Positions 9,401-17,749 of a stretch of DNA of 64,000 bases are shown in pieces (the stretch's first letter is position 1; every line of letters starts with the position of its first letter). The DNA lies in assembly GCA_009781175.1 (NCBI GenBank), contig WQYQ01000006.1, forward strand, positions 1 to 64,000, written 5' to 3'. The DNA is from Betaproteobacteria bacterium. Lineage in GTDB: Bacteria; Pseudomonadota; Gammaproteobacteria; Burkholderiales; Rhodocyclaceae. The position numbers and the translations under genes were made by a program. The notes under the pieces were generated by a model. It was given only the letters and a program-made list of their open reading frames with translations. It was not told the origin of the DNA and did no database searches.

Positions 9401-9609
9401 GAACCTGTTTGTAATCTTGCTGCGAGGCTGTGATCGGGGCTCATGCGCTGCTCGGAATCCTCATTTATCACTCATAAACTCCGGTTCCTGCGCTGCTCTT
9501 CGCCCCGCTGACCACAAGTCGAGCGTAAGCGAGACAAAGCTTTATGAGCGCCATAGGCGCTCCAAACTCGTGGCGTAACAGCCTCTCGCTACAGATTCTA
9601 AACAGGTTC
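9401..9609. mobile_element. MITE-like element A, copy 1, with nested repeat B
   Basis: This is a 209-bp non-coding element with perfect 10-bp terminal inverted repeats (GAACCTGTTT / AAACAGGTTC). It is flanked by a 3-bp direct duplication ATA (9398-9400 and 9610-9612). It matches copy 2 at 47413-47554 in reverse orientation, apart from a 67-base insertion that is itself a shortened repeat B (9512-9573). It lies exactly between the UbiV-like stop and the UbiU-like start. Removing the element and one duplication restores a four-base ATGA overlap between the two genes. Confidence 0.85.
9512..9573 (+). repeat. Repeat family B, copy 2 (62-bp deleted form)
   Basis: It starts CCACAAGTCGAGCG and ends AACTCGTGG, and shares AGCGAGACAAA and TCGTGGCG with the copy inside the GST gene. 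Compared with the 85-bp copies it lacks the internal GC-rich hairpin. It is inserted into MITE A copy 1, since the second MITE copy lacks it. Confidence 0.7.
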
Positions 9610-10495
9610 ATAGCGCTTCTCCCGGCACGATGATCCGGCTGATGAAACCTTGCGCGACGGCCGCCTTCACAATCTCGAACATCTCTTTGGAATGCCGGCT
9701 GAGCATCGTATTGCCCAACTGATACGTCTGCTGTCCGACGCCCGCTGGGCGTTGCAGTTCCGCGCTGACCTTGAGGCATTCTTTTTTGCATGCGCGGCCG
9801 ACGGCAAAGCGCTCCGGCCCGTGAATCCCCGTCGATCCGACCTTGCACATCCGGCCTTTCGCCACGCAGGAAAAGGGCACATGCACGCTCGTGGGCATGG
9901 GCAGGGAAGCAAAGGTGCCCTCGTCGGCAAAGATCGGAACATCCATTTCCATCCGCCCCATGCCCAGCCGCTTGAACATTGCGGCCGATCGCCGTGGATC
10001 GAAGCTGAAGGCGGTGGACGCGCCGGCCGGGAGCCGCGGGTCTTTCATCATGCGGCATAGAAGCCGCCCGCCAACCGGGCCCAGCTTAGCGAAATGCTGC
10101 TTGACGAAGTAGCCGACGCCCCAGTCATTCACGATCACTTCGCTACCGTCGGGCAGGCATGGCAAGAGTTTGGCGAGGTTGCGGATGACCTGCGGAGATG
10201 CGATCGGCGTCAGCAGTGCAACGCGGCAATCCATTTCCCGCGCCTGCTCAATCGCCTTCTTCAGCTTCGGCGCCGTCAGCAGGAGGTGTTCGCAAAACTC
10301 GCTGCCGAGATACAAATGCGTGGGAGTGAACTCCGACAGCCACGCGGCGAGATCGGGATCGCCGAGTGTGGCGAGCCAGTCCGCCCTGCTCGTGCCAAAG
10401 GAACCCGGACTGACCAGGGCGACGGCGAGTTCCGGGCGACAACGGCCATGCTCTGTCCGCGCGGTTTGTTCGACGGCGAATGCTGCTTCAGCCAT
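9608..10495 (-). CDS. U32-family protein, UbiV-like
   Basis: A 295-residue protein resembling UbiV. The motif HLYLGSEFC (C68) corresponds to UbiV VIYLGEAVC, which carries the first [4Fe-4S] ligand. C217 (with C210 nearby) and the CKKEC pair C236/C240 match the later ligands, with the same three-residue spacing in the last pair. VGQQTYQLGN aligns with the C-terminal MSGYVYNLGN segment of UbiV. UbiV forms a heterodimer with UbiU, and the next gene is UbiU-like. It lies 15 bases after qhpB, so it is part of the amine dehydrogenase operon. Its stop codon TGA is completed by the end of the inserted MITE. The function in amine dehydrogenase maturation is inferred. Confidence 0.82.
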   Translation of the reverse strand: MAEAAFAVEQTARTEHGRCRPELAVALVSPGSFGTSRADWLATLGDPDLAAWLSEFTPTHLYLGSEFCEHLLLTAPKLKKAIEQAREMDCRVALLTPIASPQVIRNLAKLLPCLPDGSEVIVNDWGVGYFVKQHFAKLGPVGGRLLCRMMKDPRLPAGASTAFSFDPRRSAAMFKRLGMGRMEMDVPIFADEGTFASLPMPTSVHVPFSCVAKGRMCKVGSTGIHGPERFAVGRACKKECLKVSAELQRPAGVGQQTYQLGNTMLSRHSKEMFEIVKAAVAQGFISRIIVPGEAL

Positions 10496-10510
10496 GAATT
10501 CAGCATTCCA

Positions 10511-11626
10511 TCAGCGGATAAAAGCCTGCGCCGTATTCAAAGCCATATCGCCCCCAGGCAACTTGAGCCCGCCGATCCGCTCCATGCTGTCGGCATCGTA
10601 AATCGCCACATCGTTGAAGGTGCCCGTCAGGTAAACCTTGCTGCCGGCCTTGTTCAGCGTGACACAGTAGTAGGAATGATCGAGGGCCGCCGACTTGATC
10701 AGCTTCTGCTGTTTGATGTCGAACTTGCTCAGATGATTGAGCACGGTGAACATCAAATTCGGGTCTTTCGGCGAACGCATGCCGCTGAAATAGACTTCGG
10801 TGACCGGGCTCAAGAAATCGGCGGTTTCCGTTTTGCCGTTTGTCAGATCGACACTCGAATAGCCATAGACAATCTCGCCCGCGGCCGGGTCCTGGTTGCC
10901 GTCCTTGAATTTCATCGCGGTTTGAAGGAACGAAAAATCGCGGCGATAGGTCTGATGGCCCCAGGCATAAAGAACATCGGGCGGCGAATAGTTCGGACGC
11001 TTGGAATTGCGCAGCGGAAGAATCACGTTGAACTTGCCGGTTTTGGTGTCGACCTTATAGAGATCCGGGCCAAGCACATACAGGCTGCCATCGACGCCGC
11101 CCTGCATCAGCGTCATTTGCCGCGGCGCGGGGAAAGTGCGGATCGGCTTGGCATTCATACCGCCGCTCGCGGCATAAACCTGTAGACGCGGTTGCTGGAC
11201 TTCGTAGTGGTCGGTGAAGACCTTGGTCGGATTCGCGACGGTGTAGATTTCCCGGCCGTCGTGGCTGACCGTCATCGAAAGAAACGAACGCGCGTTCTCG
11301 CCGAACTTCTGCGCGAGCCGCGCGTGAAACACGGGCTTGCAGGTATCCAGCTCGATGCCATAGACATCCGCGAAATGGTTGTTGAGCACATAGGCGATCT
11401 TGCGATCCGGGGACATCTGAACAAGCCCGGGACCGAATTCCCCCGGCATCTCACAGCTCTTGTAGAGCGTGTCGTTTTGCATGTCGATGACATGCAGGTT
11501 GTTCGGATAATTCGCCACGATCAAGTATTCGTTTCCGGCCTTGAGCGTTTTACCGGCATCGGCCATGACGTTGTGCGAAGCAACGGCTAGCAGCGCCACG
11601 ACATAGGCTAGTGTTTTTCTGGACAT
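10511..11626 (-). CDS. qhpB: Quinohemoprotein amine dehydrogenase beta subunit
   Basis: Beta-propeller subunit of the periplasmic quinohemoprotein amine dehydrogenase (QHNDH), which oxidises primary amines to aldehydes and ammonia. The 371-residue product begins with a signal peptide (MSRKTLAYVVALLAVASHNVMA). It continues with propeller repeats such as YLIVANYPNNLHVIDMQNDTLY, FLSMTVSHDGREIYTVANP and SYYCVTLNKAGSKVYLTGTFNDVAIYD (cut here into short motifs). The ATG at 11626 is chosen because a strong AGGAGGAG ribosome site precedes it. The frame is open 14 codons further upstream into qhpC. Gene order A-D-C-B matches the Paracoccus qhp operon. Confidence 0.93.
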   Translation of the reverse strand: MSRKTLAYVVALLAVASHNVMADAGKTLKAGNEYLIVANYPNNLHVIDMQNDTLYKSCEMPGEFGPGLVQMSPDRKIAYVLNNHFADVYGIELDTCKPVFHARLAQKFGENARSFLSMTVSHDGREIYTVANPTKVFTDHYEVQQPRLQVYAASGGMNAKPIRTFPAPRQMTLMQGGVDGSLYVLGPDLYKVDTKTGKFNVILPLRNSKRPNYSPPDVLYAWGHQTYRRDFSFLQTAMKFKDGNQDPAAGEIVYGYSSVDLTNGKTETADFLSPVTEVYFSGMRSPKDPNLMFTVLNHLSKFDIKQQKLIKSAALDHSYYCVTLNKAGSKVYLTGTFNDVAIYDADSMERIGGLKLPGGDMALNTAQAFIR

Positions 11627-11657
11627 GTCTCCTCCTGCGTTGTCGTCCGGTCGCTTG

Positions 11658-11981
11658 TTATTTGTCATCCGGGAACACGGTTCCCAGTTCCCGCCAGTCG
11701 TCCCTGGCGCTGGCGGCCTTTTTGTTCCAGTCCGGGTAGGTCGTCATCATGTCGGGCACCTGCGCGGGCCACCAGCACGGGTCGGAACAGCCATACAGAT
11801 CGGCCTCCATCGGCTGGCACAGCGAGGAAATACCGCCGAAGACATCGACCTCCCAGCCTGGATCGGTGGTTGCGGTGCAGCCGGCGATCGCGCTCATCGC
11901 CACCACGTCTTCAACGCGGTCTTCCGCCACGGCCTGTTCGAGTATTTGCGCTTTGTCGTTGATCGGTTTCAGATGTTTCAT
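11658..11981 (-). CDS. qhpC: Quinohemoprotein amine dehydrogenase gamma subunit precursor (CTQ subunit)
   Basis: A 107-residue precursor of the catalytic gamma subunit. With a 28-residue leader removed, every cross-linking residue known from the Paracoccus and Pseudomonas enzymes falls in place. C7-E16, C27-D33 and C41-D49 are the thioether pairs, and C37-W43 form cysteine tryptophylquinone (precursor C35/E44, C55/D61, C69/D77, C65/W71). The core motif is [13 protein letters not shown]. The leader is not a Sec signal, consistent with export by the QhpF ABC transporter after modification by QhpD and cleavage by QhpE. It starts one base after the qhpD stop codon. Confidence 0.96.
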   Translation of the reverse strand: MKHLKPINDKAQILEQAVAEDRVEDVVAMSAIAGCTATTDPGWEVDVFGGISSLCQPMEADLYGCSDPCWWPAQVPDMMTTYPDWNKKAASARDDWRELGTVFPDDK

Positions 11982-11982
11982 G

Positions 11983-13416
11983 TCAGTGCGCCTTCCGCGG
12001 CTTGATGTGACGTTCGATGAATCCTGGGTTCGCCGCCATGATCCGGCTATAGACTTCGATGCCGAAATCGATCCAGTCTCTCATCAGCTCACAGTAGTGA
12101 TAGGTCGGATGAGCCGGATCGCCATAGCGCGCATAGCTTTCGTGGTAGCAGCCGCCGGAGCAGAGATTGCGAATTCGGCAAGTCGCGCAGCCGGTATCGG
12201 CGCGATCCAGGCGTTGCGAGAGAAAATCCTTGAGTTCGGTCTGCTTCAGGCCGGTTTGCACATTGCCGAAAGTCGGCAGCGCGGAGCCGGTAAAACGATG
12301 GCATAAATTCAATTCGCCGGCATGGTCGACCGCCAGCATCTTCAAGCCCGCCCCGCAGGGCAAGGCTTTCTTGTGTCCGGCGTGAATATCGGTGATGAGT
12401 TGATGCAGGTTGGAAAAACCGATGTTGCGGTCTTCAAGCGCCGCCGCGAGATAACGCCGGCCAAGCGCCTTCAGCTTGGCGAATACTTCCGCCAGCTCTT
12501 CAGCGTTCAGGTTGAACGCCGCCAGATCGCCCGACGTCACCGGCGCGAAACCGACTTCCGCGAAGCCCAGCTCGTTGAACAGGTGGTTCCAGATCGTCTC
12601 GATGTCGGTCGTGCCATGCGTCAACGTGACTCGCGCGCCGACCGGCCGGCTGCGATAGCGTGACAACAGCATATCGACCTTGCGCCGCACTGTCGCATAA
12701 GTGCCCAGCCCGCCAATCGTGCGGCGGTTGCGGTCGTGGATCGCCTGCGGCCCGTCGATGCTGATCGAAAGACCGAAACGATGCGCATCGAGATAATCGA
12801 TGATTTCCCCGGTCAGCAAGGTTGCATTGGTGGTCATGATGAATTCGACCTGCTTGCCCAACTCGCCGCAACGTCGCTCGCAATAGGCGACCATGTGCTT
12901 GATAAGAGGCAGGTTCGAAAGCGGTTCGCCGCCGAAGAATACGATGCTGTAGCGCGTTTCATCCGGCGATTGCGCGAGCAGCATATCCACCGCCGCCTCG
13001 GCCGTCTCCGCGTTCATTTTCCTGCCGGCGGACGGTTTATCGAGGTCTTCCTTGTAGCAATACGTGCAGCTCAGATTGCAGCCGGTATTGACGTTGAGCA
13101 CCACGGTGTTCAGCGCCACGCGCTCGACGCGCTGAACATCGGCGCGCAGCTTTGCCGGCGAACCGTCGCTGATGAGGTCAAGCGTCATCAGCTCGCGCAG
13201 CGTCTCATCGATTTCGTCCGCGGGGAAACGCCCATCCAGCTTCCGCGCCAGATCCTGCGCATTGCACGCCCCATGCCGCAAAGTCTCGATGATTTGGCGA
13301 GTCAAACCATCGCTCGCGAACAGCGCACTGCTCGGAACATGGAACAACAGATGATCGGCGTCGACCCGCAGCTCGTGCAGGTTGCTTTCGACCAGATTCA
13401 ACACCGCCTCCTCCAT
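11983..13416 (-). CDS. qhpD: Radical SAM/SPASM enzyme forming QhpC thioether cross-links
   Basis: A 477-residue cytoplasmic radical SAM enzyme that makes the Cys-to-Asp/Glu thioether bonds in QhpC. The N-terminal ~100 residues look like a peptide-binding (RRE-like) region. The radical SAM cluster CNLSCTYCY is at residues 113-121. The SAM-binding motif FFGGEPLSN follows. SPASM-type cysteines lie at [19 protein letters not shown] and [17 protein letters not shown], with a last Cys in YHYCELM. It sits between qhpA and qhpC as in other qhp operons. Confidence 0.95.
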   Translation of the reverse strand: MEEAVLNLVESNLHELRVDADHLLFHVPSSALFASDGLTRQIIETLRHGACNAQDLARKLDGRFPADEIDETLRELMTLDLISDGSPAKLRADVQRVERVALNTVVLNVNTGCNLSCTYCYKEDLDKPSAGRKMNAETAEAAVDMLLAQSPDETRYSIVFFGGEPLSNLPLIKHMVAYCERRCGELGKQVEFIMTTNATLLTGEIIDYLDAHRFGLSISIDGPQAIHDRNRRTIGGLGTYATVRRKVDMLLSRYRSRPVGARVTLTHGTTDIETIWNHLFNELGFAEVGFAPVTSGDLAAFNLNAEELAEVFAKLKALGRRYLAAALEDRNIGFSNLHQLITDIHAGHKKALPCGAGLKMLAVDHAGELNLCHRFTGSALPTFGNVQTGLKQTELKDFLSQRLDRADTGCATCRIRNLCSGGCYHESYARYGDPAHPTYHYCELMRDWIDFGIEVYSRIMAANPGFIERHIKPRKAH

Positions 13417-13483
13417 CTCAAGCTCCCAAAGGTTTCGAAGGGCTCCGCGCCATGGCGGAGCCTCGATTCAGGAATTCCGCTGC

Positions 13484-15067
13484 TTACGGAATCGGAGGAT
13501 TGTTCCAGCGCTGCGCGGCGACGATCATGTGGCCTTCGCCTTTATGCGCCCGCCCGGCCTCGTTGACCGTCGCGACCACCTTGAGATTGCCGACGTTATT
13601 CGCGGACATTCTGCGTTGCGGATTCGGTCCCGCATCGCCGGGCATGAACTGGCCGCTCGCCTCGTCCATCAGGCCGGCGAATTTCACGTCCTGATCTTCC
13701 TTGGCGCGCTCGTCGAAGGGTTCGACCGACCATTTGGCGGGGAACACGCCGATGCGATAGGGCTTCCCGTCCGCGCCGCGTCCCCAGGCTTCGGCGTCGA
13801 AACGTCCCTGCATCTTGGACGCCGCCCCGCCATTGCCGCCGATCCGCGCCACCGCGAACGCCGGCACGACCTTGACTTCGGCGATCTCGCGATAAACCGC
13901 GAGGTTTCCGCCTTTGCTCGCGCCGACGCCAACCTCGCGTGGGCCGAGTTTCGCACCCGCCTCGGCTTTGATTTTGACCGTCACGCGCTCCGGCGTCTGC
14001 GCGGTCACGGCGAGCACCTTGACGCCCTCGCCAAACGAAGGCGCACCCTGGAGAGAACTGCCGATGATGCTGACTTCCGCCTCCTCTCCGGCCTTCACGT
14101 AACCCGGCTGCACAGAGAGTATCCGGGCCACATTCTTGGGCGCGGCAACGAAGTCGAGGCCGCGTTCATCGTAGGCTTTCTCAAACATCCGGCCGCGCAT
14201 CTCGCCATTGAGCGCGGCGAACACCTGCCGCATCGCGACGCCATTGATCTTGACGCTACCGCGCCATTCATAGCCGTTGTAAAGCACCGCGCTGCCTTCT
14301 CCAACGAACGGGCTGCCATCGGCATACCGGCCTTTTACGCTGAGTTTGAACCGATCGTTGCCGCTGCTGGCCACGCTCATCGTCCCCGCCAGATCACCCT
14401 TGGTCGGCATATGGCCGCTGAAGCTCCAGTCGCCTGCCAGCGAGGCCGCTTGCGGACGCTGCTTCTGCCAATCGCTCCACGCGCGATTGTCGAGCGGGTA
14501 GTTCTTCGCCAACTGAGGCACGACTTCCTTCAAGGCCAGGTCGAACCAGTCGCGATCGCGCGCGAGCGCCTGGTATTCGAGCGACGGCCACCTGCCGAGA
14601 TGGAAATGCACCAGCCGGGCCCATTCGCCCTCCGGCCGGCGCTGCAACGCAAAGCGCGCACCCGAGTGACAGCGCGCGCACATTTCAGTCAGCTTGGGAT
14701 CGAACTGCTCGACGGTATTCAAACGGCGTTCGAGCGCGTAGCGCACGCCCTCGGTTTCGCTCGGAGCCAGTCCTTGCAGGTCGGCAAGATATTTGACGAG
14801 ATCGCGCCGGTCCTCATCACTGATCTTCACGCCGTACATGACCTGCATGCGCCCGATACTCGCCAGCCAGCCCTCCGGCGTCTTGCGCTGATAGCTGATA
14901 CGGAACAGAGGTTTGTTCGCGGTCAGCGGCGCTTTCTCGTCCGGCAAATGACAGACCTTGCAGGTGGCATTGAGAATCGTCAGGCCGTCCTTCGCCAGCG
15001 CGGATGACGCCGCCGCGCCAGCCGCCAGGGTCAAGGCGCAGGCGCTCAAAAAACGCCGCAGTCGCAT
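13484..15067 (-). CDS. qhpA: Quinohemoprotein amine dehydrogenase alpha subunit (diheme)
   Basis: A 527-residue periplasmic diheme subunit that takes electrons from CTQ and passes them to external acceptors. The signal peptide ends near SSALA. The two c-type heme motifs are CKVCH (residues 36-40) and CARCH (130-134). The rest forms the beta-domains of the alpha subunit, with VQPGYVKAGEEAEVSIIGSS as an Ig-like stretch. A GGAG ribosome site lies before the ATG at 15067. A sigma-54-like promoter is centred about 80 bases upstream of the start. Confidence 0.95.
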   Translation of the reverse strand: MRLRRFLSACALTLAAGAAASSALAKDGLTILNATCKVCHLPDEKAPLTANKPLFRISYQRKTPEGWLASIGRMQVMYGVKISDEDRRDLVKYLADLQGLAPSETEGVRYALERRLNTVEQFDPKLTEMCARCHSGARFALQRRPEGEWARLVHFHLGRWPSLEYQALARDRDWFDLALKEVVPQLAKNYPLDNRAWSDWQKQRPQAASLAGDWSFSGHMPTKGDLAGTMSVASSGNDRFKLSVKGRYADGSPFVGEGSAVLYNGYEWRGSVKINGVAMRQVFAALNGEMRGRMFEKAYDERGLDFVAAPKNVARILSVQPGYVKAGEEAEVSIIGSSLQGAPSFGEGVKVLAVTAQTPERVTVKIKAEAGAKLGPREVGVGASKGGNLAVYREIAEVKVVPAFAVARIGGNGGAASKMQGRFDAEAWGRGADGKPYRIGVFPAKWSVEPFDERAKEDQDVKFAGLMDEASGQFMPGDAGPNPQRRMSANNVGNLKVVATVNEAGRAHKGEGHMIVAAQRWNNPPIP

Positions 15068-15139
15068 AATTCTGTCTCCTCACTTTTATATCTGTTGTTG
15101 TCCGATCCGCTTATGCCACGGCCGGGCGGATTTCACGTA

Positions 15140-15155
15140 TGCATGTTGCGTGCCA
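15140..15155 (-). promoter_or_regulatory. Sigma-54-like promoter upstream of qhpA
   Basis: On the minus strand the sequence is TGGCACG-CAAC-ATGCA. It matches the -24/-12 consensus TGGCACG-N4-TTGCW at every defined base except one (T to A), with exact spacing. Transcription would start near 15128, about 60 bases before the qhpA ATG. An upstream 17-bp palindrome lies at 15252-15268. Confidence 0.75.
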
Positions 15156-15251
15156 ATCCGCTTCCGGGCCGTGTGAACCCGCTTGTTTCAGCATTCCGGG
15201 CGGCTCGTAAGCGATCGGGCAAAGCCCGGCAGCGCTGGAACTGTTCAACTT

Positions 15252-15268
15252 TGAGACGAAGCGTCTCA
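15252..15268. promoter_or_regulatory. 17-bp palindrome upstream of the qhpA promoter
   Basis: TGAGACG-aag-CGTCTCA, with perfect 7-bp arms, is placed about 100 bases upstream of the sigma-54-like promoter of qhpA. The position fits an activator-binding site, though the sequence differs from the palindrome at 17639-17655. Confidence 0.45.
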
Positions 15269-15274
15269 CGCGCT

Positions 15275-17461
15275 TTATCTGGAGGGCCGCAGATAACGGC
15301 GGGCCGCGGCGCGCGCTCTGCCTATAAGCAAAGCCATTCCGGCAACCATCGCGGCAAGCCCGATCCAGACAAGGGAAACCAGCGGATAGCGGCGCACGAC
15401 AATCACGCTTTCCGTTTCGTCGTAGGCTCCGTCTTGCGCATTACCGCCATGCATCAAACGCGACGATGCCGGCACCCAGATCTGTAGATCCTGAAACCAG
15501 CCGCGGACGATGAACGGATGCAGAACATAGCCGCGATCTCCCGCATGGCGCGCATAGCGGTAATCCATGACTTCGCAAAGCTGGCGCACGGCCCCTTGAT
15601 AGCCGGGAGGCAGATCGCGGTCATCGCGAAACAGCGCATGCCCGCGCAAAACCTTATCTCCCATTTCCAATTCGACATTCGCGATCGCCCGATAACCCTG
15701 CCCATCCTGCTTACTCAGATAAGGATGCACGCGCACCTGCAAGTCCGCACTCAGGCGCTGCCACTCATCGAGCGTTACGGATGGCGGCAGCGTGATCGAG
15801 GAATAAGAATTCATGACCGTGGCGGACAATCCGCCCGTAAGCCCGATCACCGCGCCGCAATGAACAAGCACTATTCCAAGCGCATAGCCGAAGTTGCCGG
15901 ATTTGCGGCTGCGCCAAAGACTCATCGCGCCCCATATCAGACAGGCTCCAAGCAGGAAAATACCGCTAATCAGCGCCGCATCGAGCCAGGGCAGCACTGC
16001 AACGATCCGCTGCGACAGCACGCCTTCTCCGGCATAGCCTCCGCTCAGCCAGCCTCCATGCCAAAGCACGAAACCGATAGCCAGGCTCGCCAAAAACGTC
16101 GCAAGCGCCGCCGCCCGCGTCGTGAGACATTTCTGCAGAAACGCAAAACCGCCAACCAGGCCGAGCAGACCGAGAACCGGCAGCAGAGCCTTGCCAATCG
16201 CATAACCGTCGATATCCCAGCGTTCGAAAGCTTGACGCAATTCGGTCAACTCCTCGGGGCTTGTCCATGTCGTCAGCGTTTCAAAGAAAGGCATCAGATC
16301 GGTGGGTTTTTCGACCTTCAGCCACGCATAGGCGTAAGCCTTGAGCAAGGCGCCGCACGCCAGCAGCGCCACGCATGCGAACAAACCCACGGCCAGATCG
16401 AGCGTGCGGCGGGACGCCGGCGGCTTCTCGCGCTCGACTGCGGGCAACGACCCGCTCTGCCAGAGTCGCCAGAGCAGCGCGGCGATGAACACGCCCGCCA
16501 ATCCGAGATGGCTCGCCCAGGACAGCGCGCCGGCATAACGGTGGGAACTCGCGAGCATCTGGCTACGTGTGATCGCCATCGCAAGACAGGCCAACGCGGC
16601 CAGCAGCAGGCTCAGCGCCGGCAAGAGCCGGCGGTTCGGCCCCTCGGGGCTCCAGCGCCGCGCGCCGTGCAAAACCGCGCCGAGCAGCGCCCAAACCGCA
16701 AACACCGAAGTCTGCACCGGGTCCCAATGCCAAAGCTGGCCGAAGGTGAAATCTTCGAGCGCCCAGGCCATACCGAAGCCGATTCCAGCAGTCAAAACCA
16801 GCCATGCATAGCGGCCATAGTGGAACGCAACATACCTATAGGCAGAAGCCTTGCCGGCCAGGGCATCGAGTGCGGCCCCTGCGGGAGCCATCGCCCAGGC
16901 ATAGGCAGCCAGAACCAGAGGCGCATGAAACGCCATCCAGACCGTCTGTAAATGCGCATTCATGCCCTGGCTGACCCGGGCCGCCAACAAATCGGCTGGT
17001 GTGCTTGAAAATGGCCCGAGCCAGGCGGCGGTGATCACATACCACGCGGCAACGAGGCCGTTCGCGCGCCCGGTCCACGCCGGAAACGACGCATTGCGGA
17101 GCGCAATCGTCATACACACGGAGGCCAAAAGCAGCGTCGTCCCCTCGTCACCGCCCCACAGATTCGACACTTTGAGATAGGGCGGCAGATCCGGACCGCT
17201 ATACAGCCAGACGTAGCGCAGCTCGAAGTGATCGGCCAGCAGGTGAAAAACCAACGCCATGCAAACCGCATATAGCATCGCCAGCGCGCAGCGCCACAGC
17301 ATCAAACGCGCTTGCGGCCAGATGGCGCCCGCCACGATCGTTCCGCCGATCACGTAAAGTAAAGCATTGCCCGCCTGGGGGAAGAACCACAGCAGGCCGC
17401 ATGACCACAACCCGCACAAGAGCGCTGGCTTTAAATACTTCTCCAATCGGAATTCTCCCAA
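15275..17461 (-). CDS. CcmF/CcsA-family cytochrome c biogenesis protein (divergent)
   Basis: A 728-residue multi-spanning membrane protein of the heme-handling CcmF family. It has WGGDEGTTLLL near residue 102 (canonical CcmF has WGxHEG) and the tryptophan-rich motif LWHWDPVQTSVFAVW near residue 243, the WWD heme-presentation element. A periplasmic domain and a final helix end the protein. It heads the operon containing the diheme QhpA, so it may be a dedicated heme-ligation or quinol-interaction factor for that subunit. The start is taken as TTG at 17461; a second TTG five codons later also has a good ribosome site. The His to Asp change in the first motif is unusual. Confidence 0.82.
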   Translation of the reverse strand: MGEFRLEKYLKPALLCGLWSCGLLWFFPQAGNALLYVIGGTIVAGAIWPQARLMLWRCALAMLYAVCMALVFHLLADHFELRYVWLYSGPDLPPYLKVSNLWGGDEGTTLLLASVCMTIALRNASFPAWTGRANGLVAAWYVITAAWLGPFSSTPADLLAARVSQGMNAHLQTVWMAFHAPLVLAAYAWAMAPAGAALDALAGKASAYRYVAFHYGRYAWLVLTAGIGFGMAWALEDFTFGQLWHWDPVQTSVFAVWALLGAVLHGARRWSPEGPNRRLLPALSLLLAALACLAMAITRSQMLASSHRYAGALSWASHLGLAGVFIAALLWRLWQSGSLPAVEREKPPASRRTLDLAVGLFACVALLACGALLKAYAYAWLKVEKPTDLMPFFETLTTWTSPEELTELRQAFERWDIDGYAIGKALLPVLGLLGLVGGFAFLQKCLTTRAAALATFLASLAIGFVLWHGGWLSGGYAGEGVLSQRIVAVLPWLDAALISGIFLLGACLIWGAMSLWRSRKSGNFGYALGIVLVHCGAVIGLTGGLSATVMNSYSSITLPPSVTLDEWQRLSADLQVRVHPYLSKQDGQGYRAIANVELEMGDKVLRGHALFRDDRDLPPGYQGAVRQLCEVMDYRYARHAGDRGYVLHPFIVRGWFQDLQIWVPASSRLMHGGNAQDGAYDETESVIVVRRYPLVSLVWIGLAAMVAGMALLIGRARAAARRYLRPSR

Positions 17462-17503
17462 AGTCCGCTTCCCGAGCGTGAATCGATCGGCACCTGCCCG
17501 ACT

Positions 17504-17519
17504 AGCATGTGGTGTGCCA
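17504..17519 (-). promoter_or_regulatory. Sigma-54-like promoter for the ccmF-like/qhp operon
   Basis: On the minus strand the sequence is TGGCACA-CCAC-ATGCT. It matches the -24/-12 consensus at all but two positions and keeps the GG/GC spacing. Initiation would fall about 30 bases before the TTG start at 17461. Confidence 0.65.
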
Positions 17520-17638
17520 GAGGGTTCAAAAGATCCATACCAACGGCATAACGCCTGATTGAACGTTGAATTTCAAACGGCGGAAGCGCAGCAAAACGGA
17601 TTGCCCGGAACAATGAAATTCACTCCCGTCTCATGCGC

Positions 17639-17655
17639 TGTCGCAAATTGCGACA
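17639..17655. promoter_or_regulatory. Perfect 17-bp palindrome, likely upstream activator site
   Basis: TGTCGCAA-A-TTGCGACA has perfect 8-bp arms. It lies about 80 bases upstream of the plus-strand sigma-54-like promoter and about 120 bases upstream of the minus-strand one, the distance range for enhancer-binding activators. The AcoR-like regulator at 28573-30474 is the obvious candidate to bind it. Confidence 0.65.
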
Positions 17656-17733
17656 AAACCCCCTTCGCAATCTTTCGCCAAACACCGCGCTTTGAAACCG
17701 CTTTTCTTGTGATTTCAAGACCTTAAACGTGAC

Positions 17734-17749
17734 TGGCACAAAATTTGTT
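17734..17749 (+). promoter_or_regulatory. Sigma-54-like promoter for the DUF1329-DUF1302-RND operon
   Basis: TGGCACA-AAAT-TTGTT. The -24 box is perfect and the -12 box has T where C is usual (TTGTT for TTGCW). Spacing is exact. It gives a leader of about 145 bases before the ATG at 17906. Confidence 0.6.

Noticed and set aside
9400-9471. N-terminal extension (MINEDSEQRMSPDHS...) of the UbiU-like protein
   Set aside because: It is encoded by MITE A; the same peptide-coding DNA occurs in the intergenic copy at 47413-47554.
15518-16951. A 477-codon plus-strand open frame
   Set aside because: Antisense to the CcmF-like gene, which has conserved heme-handling motifs.
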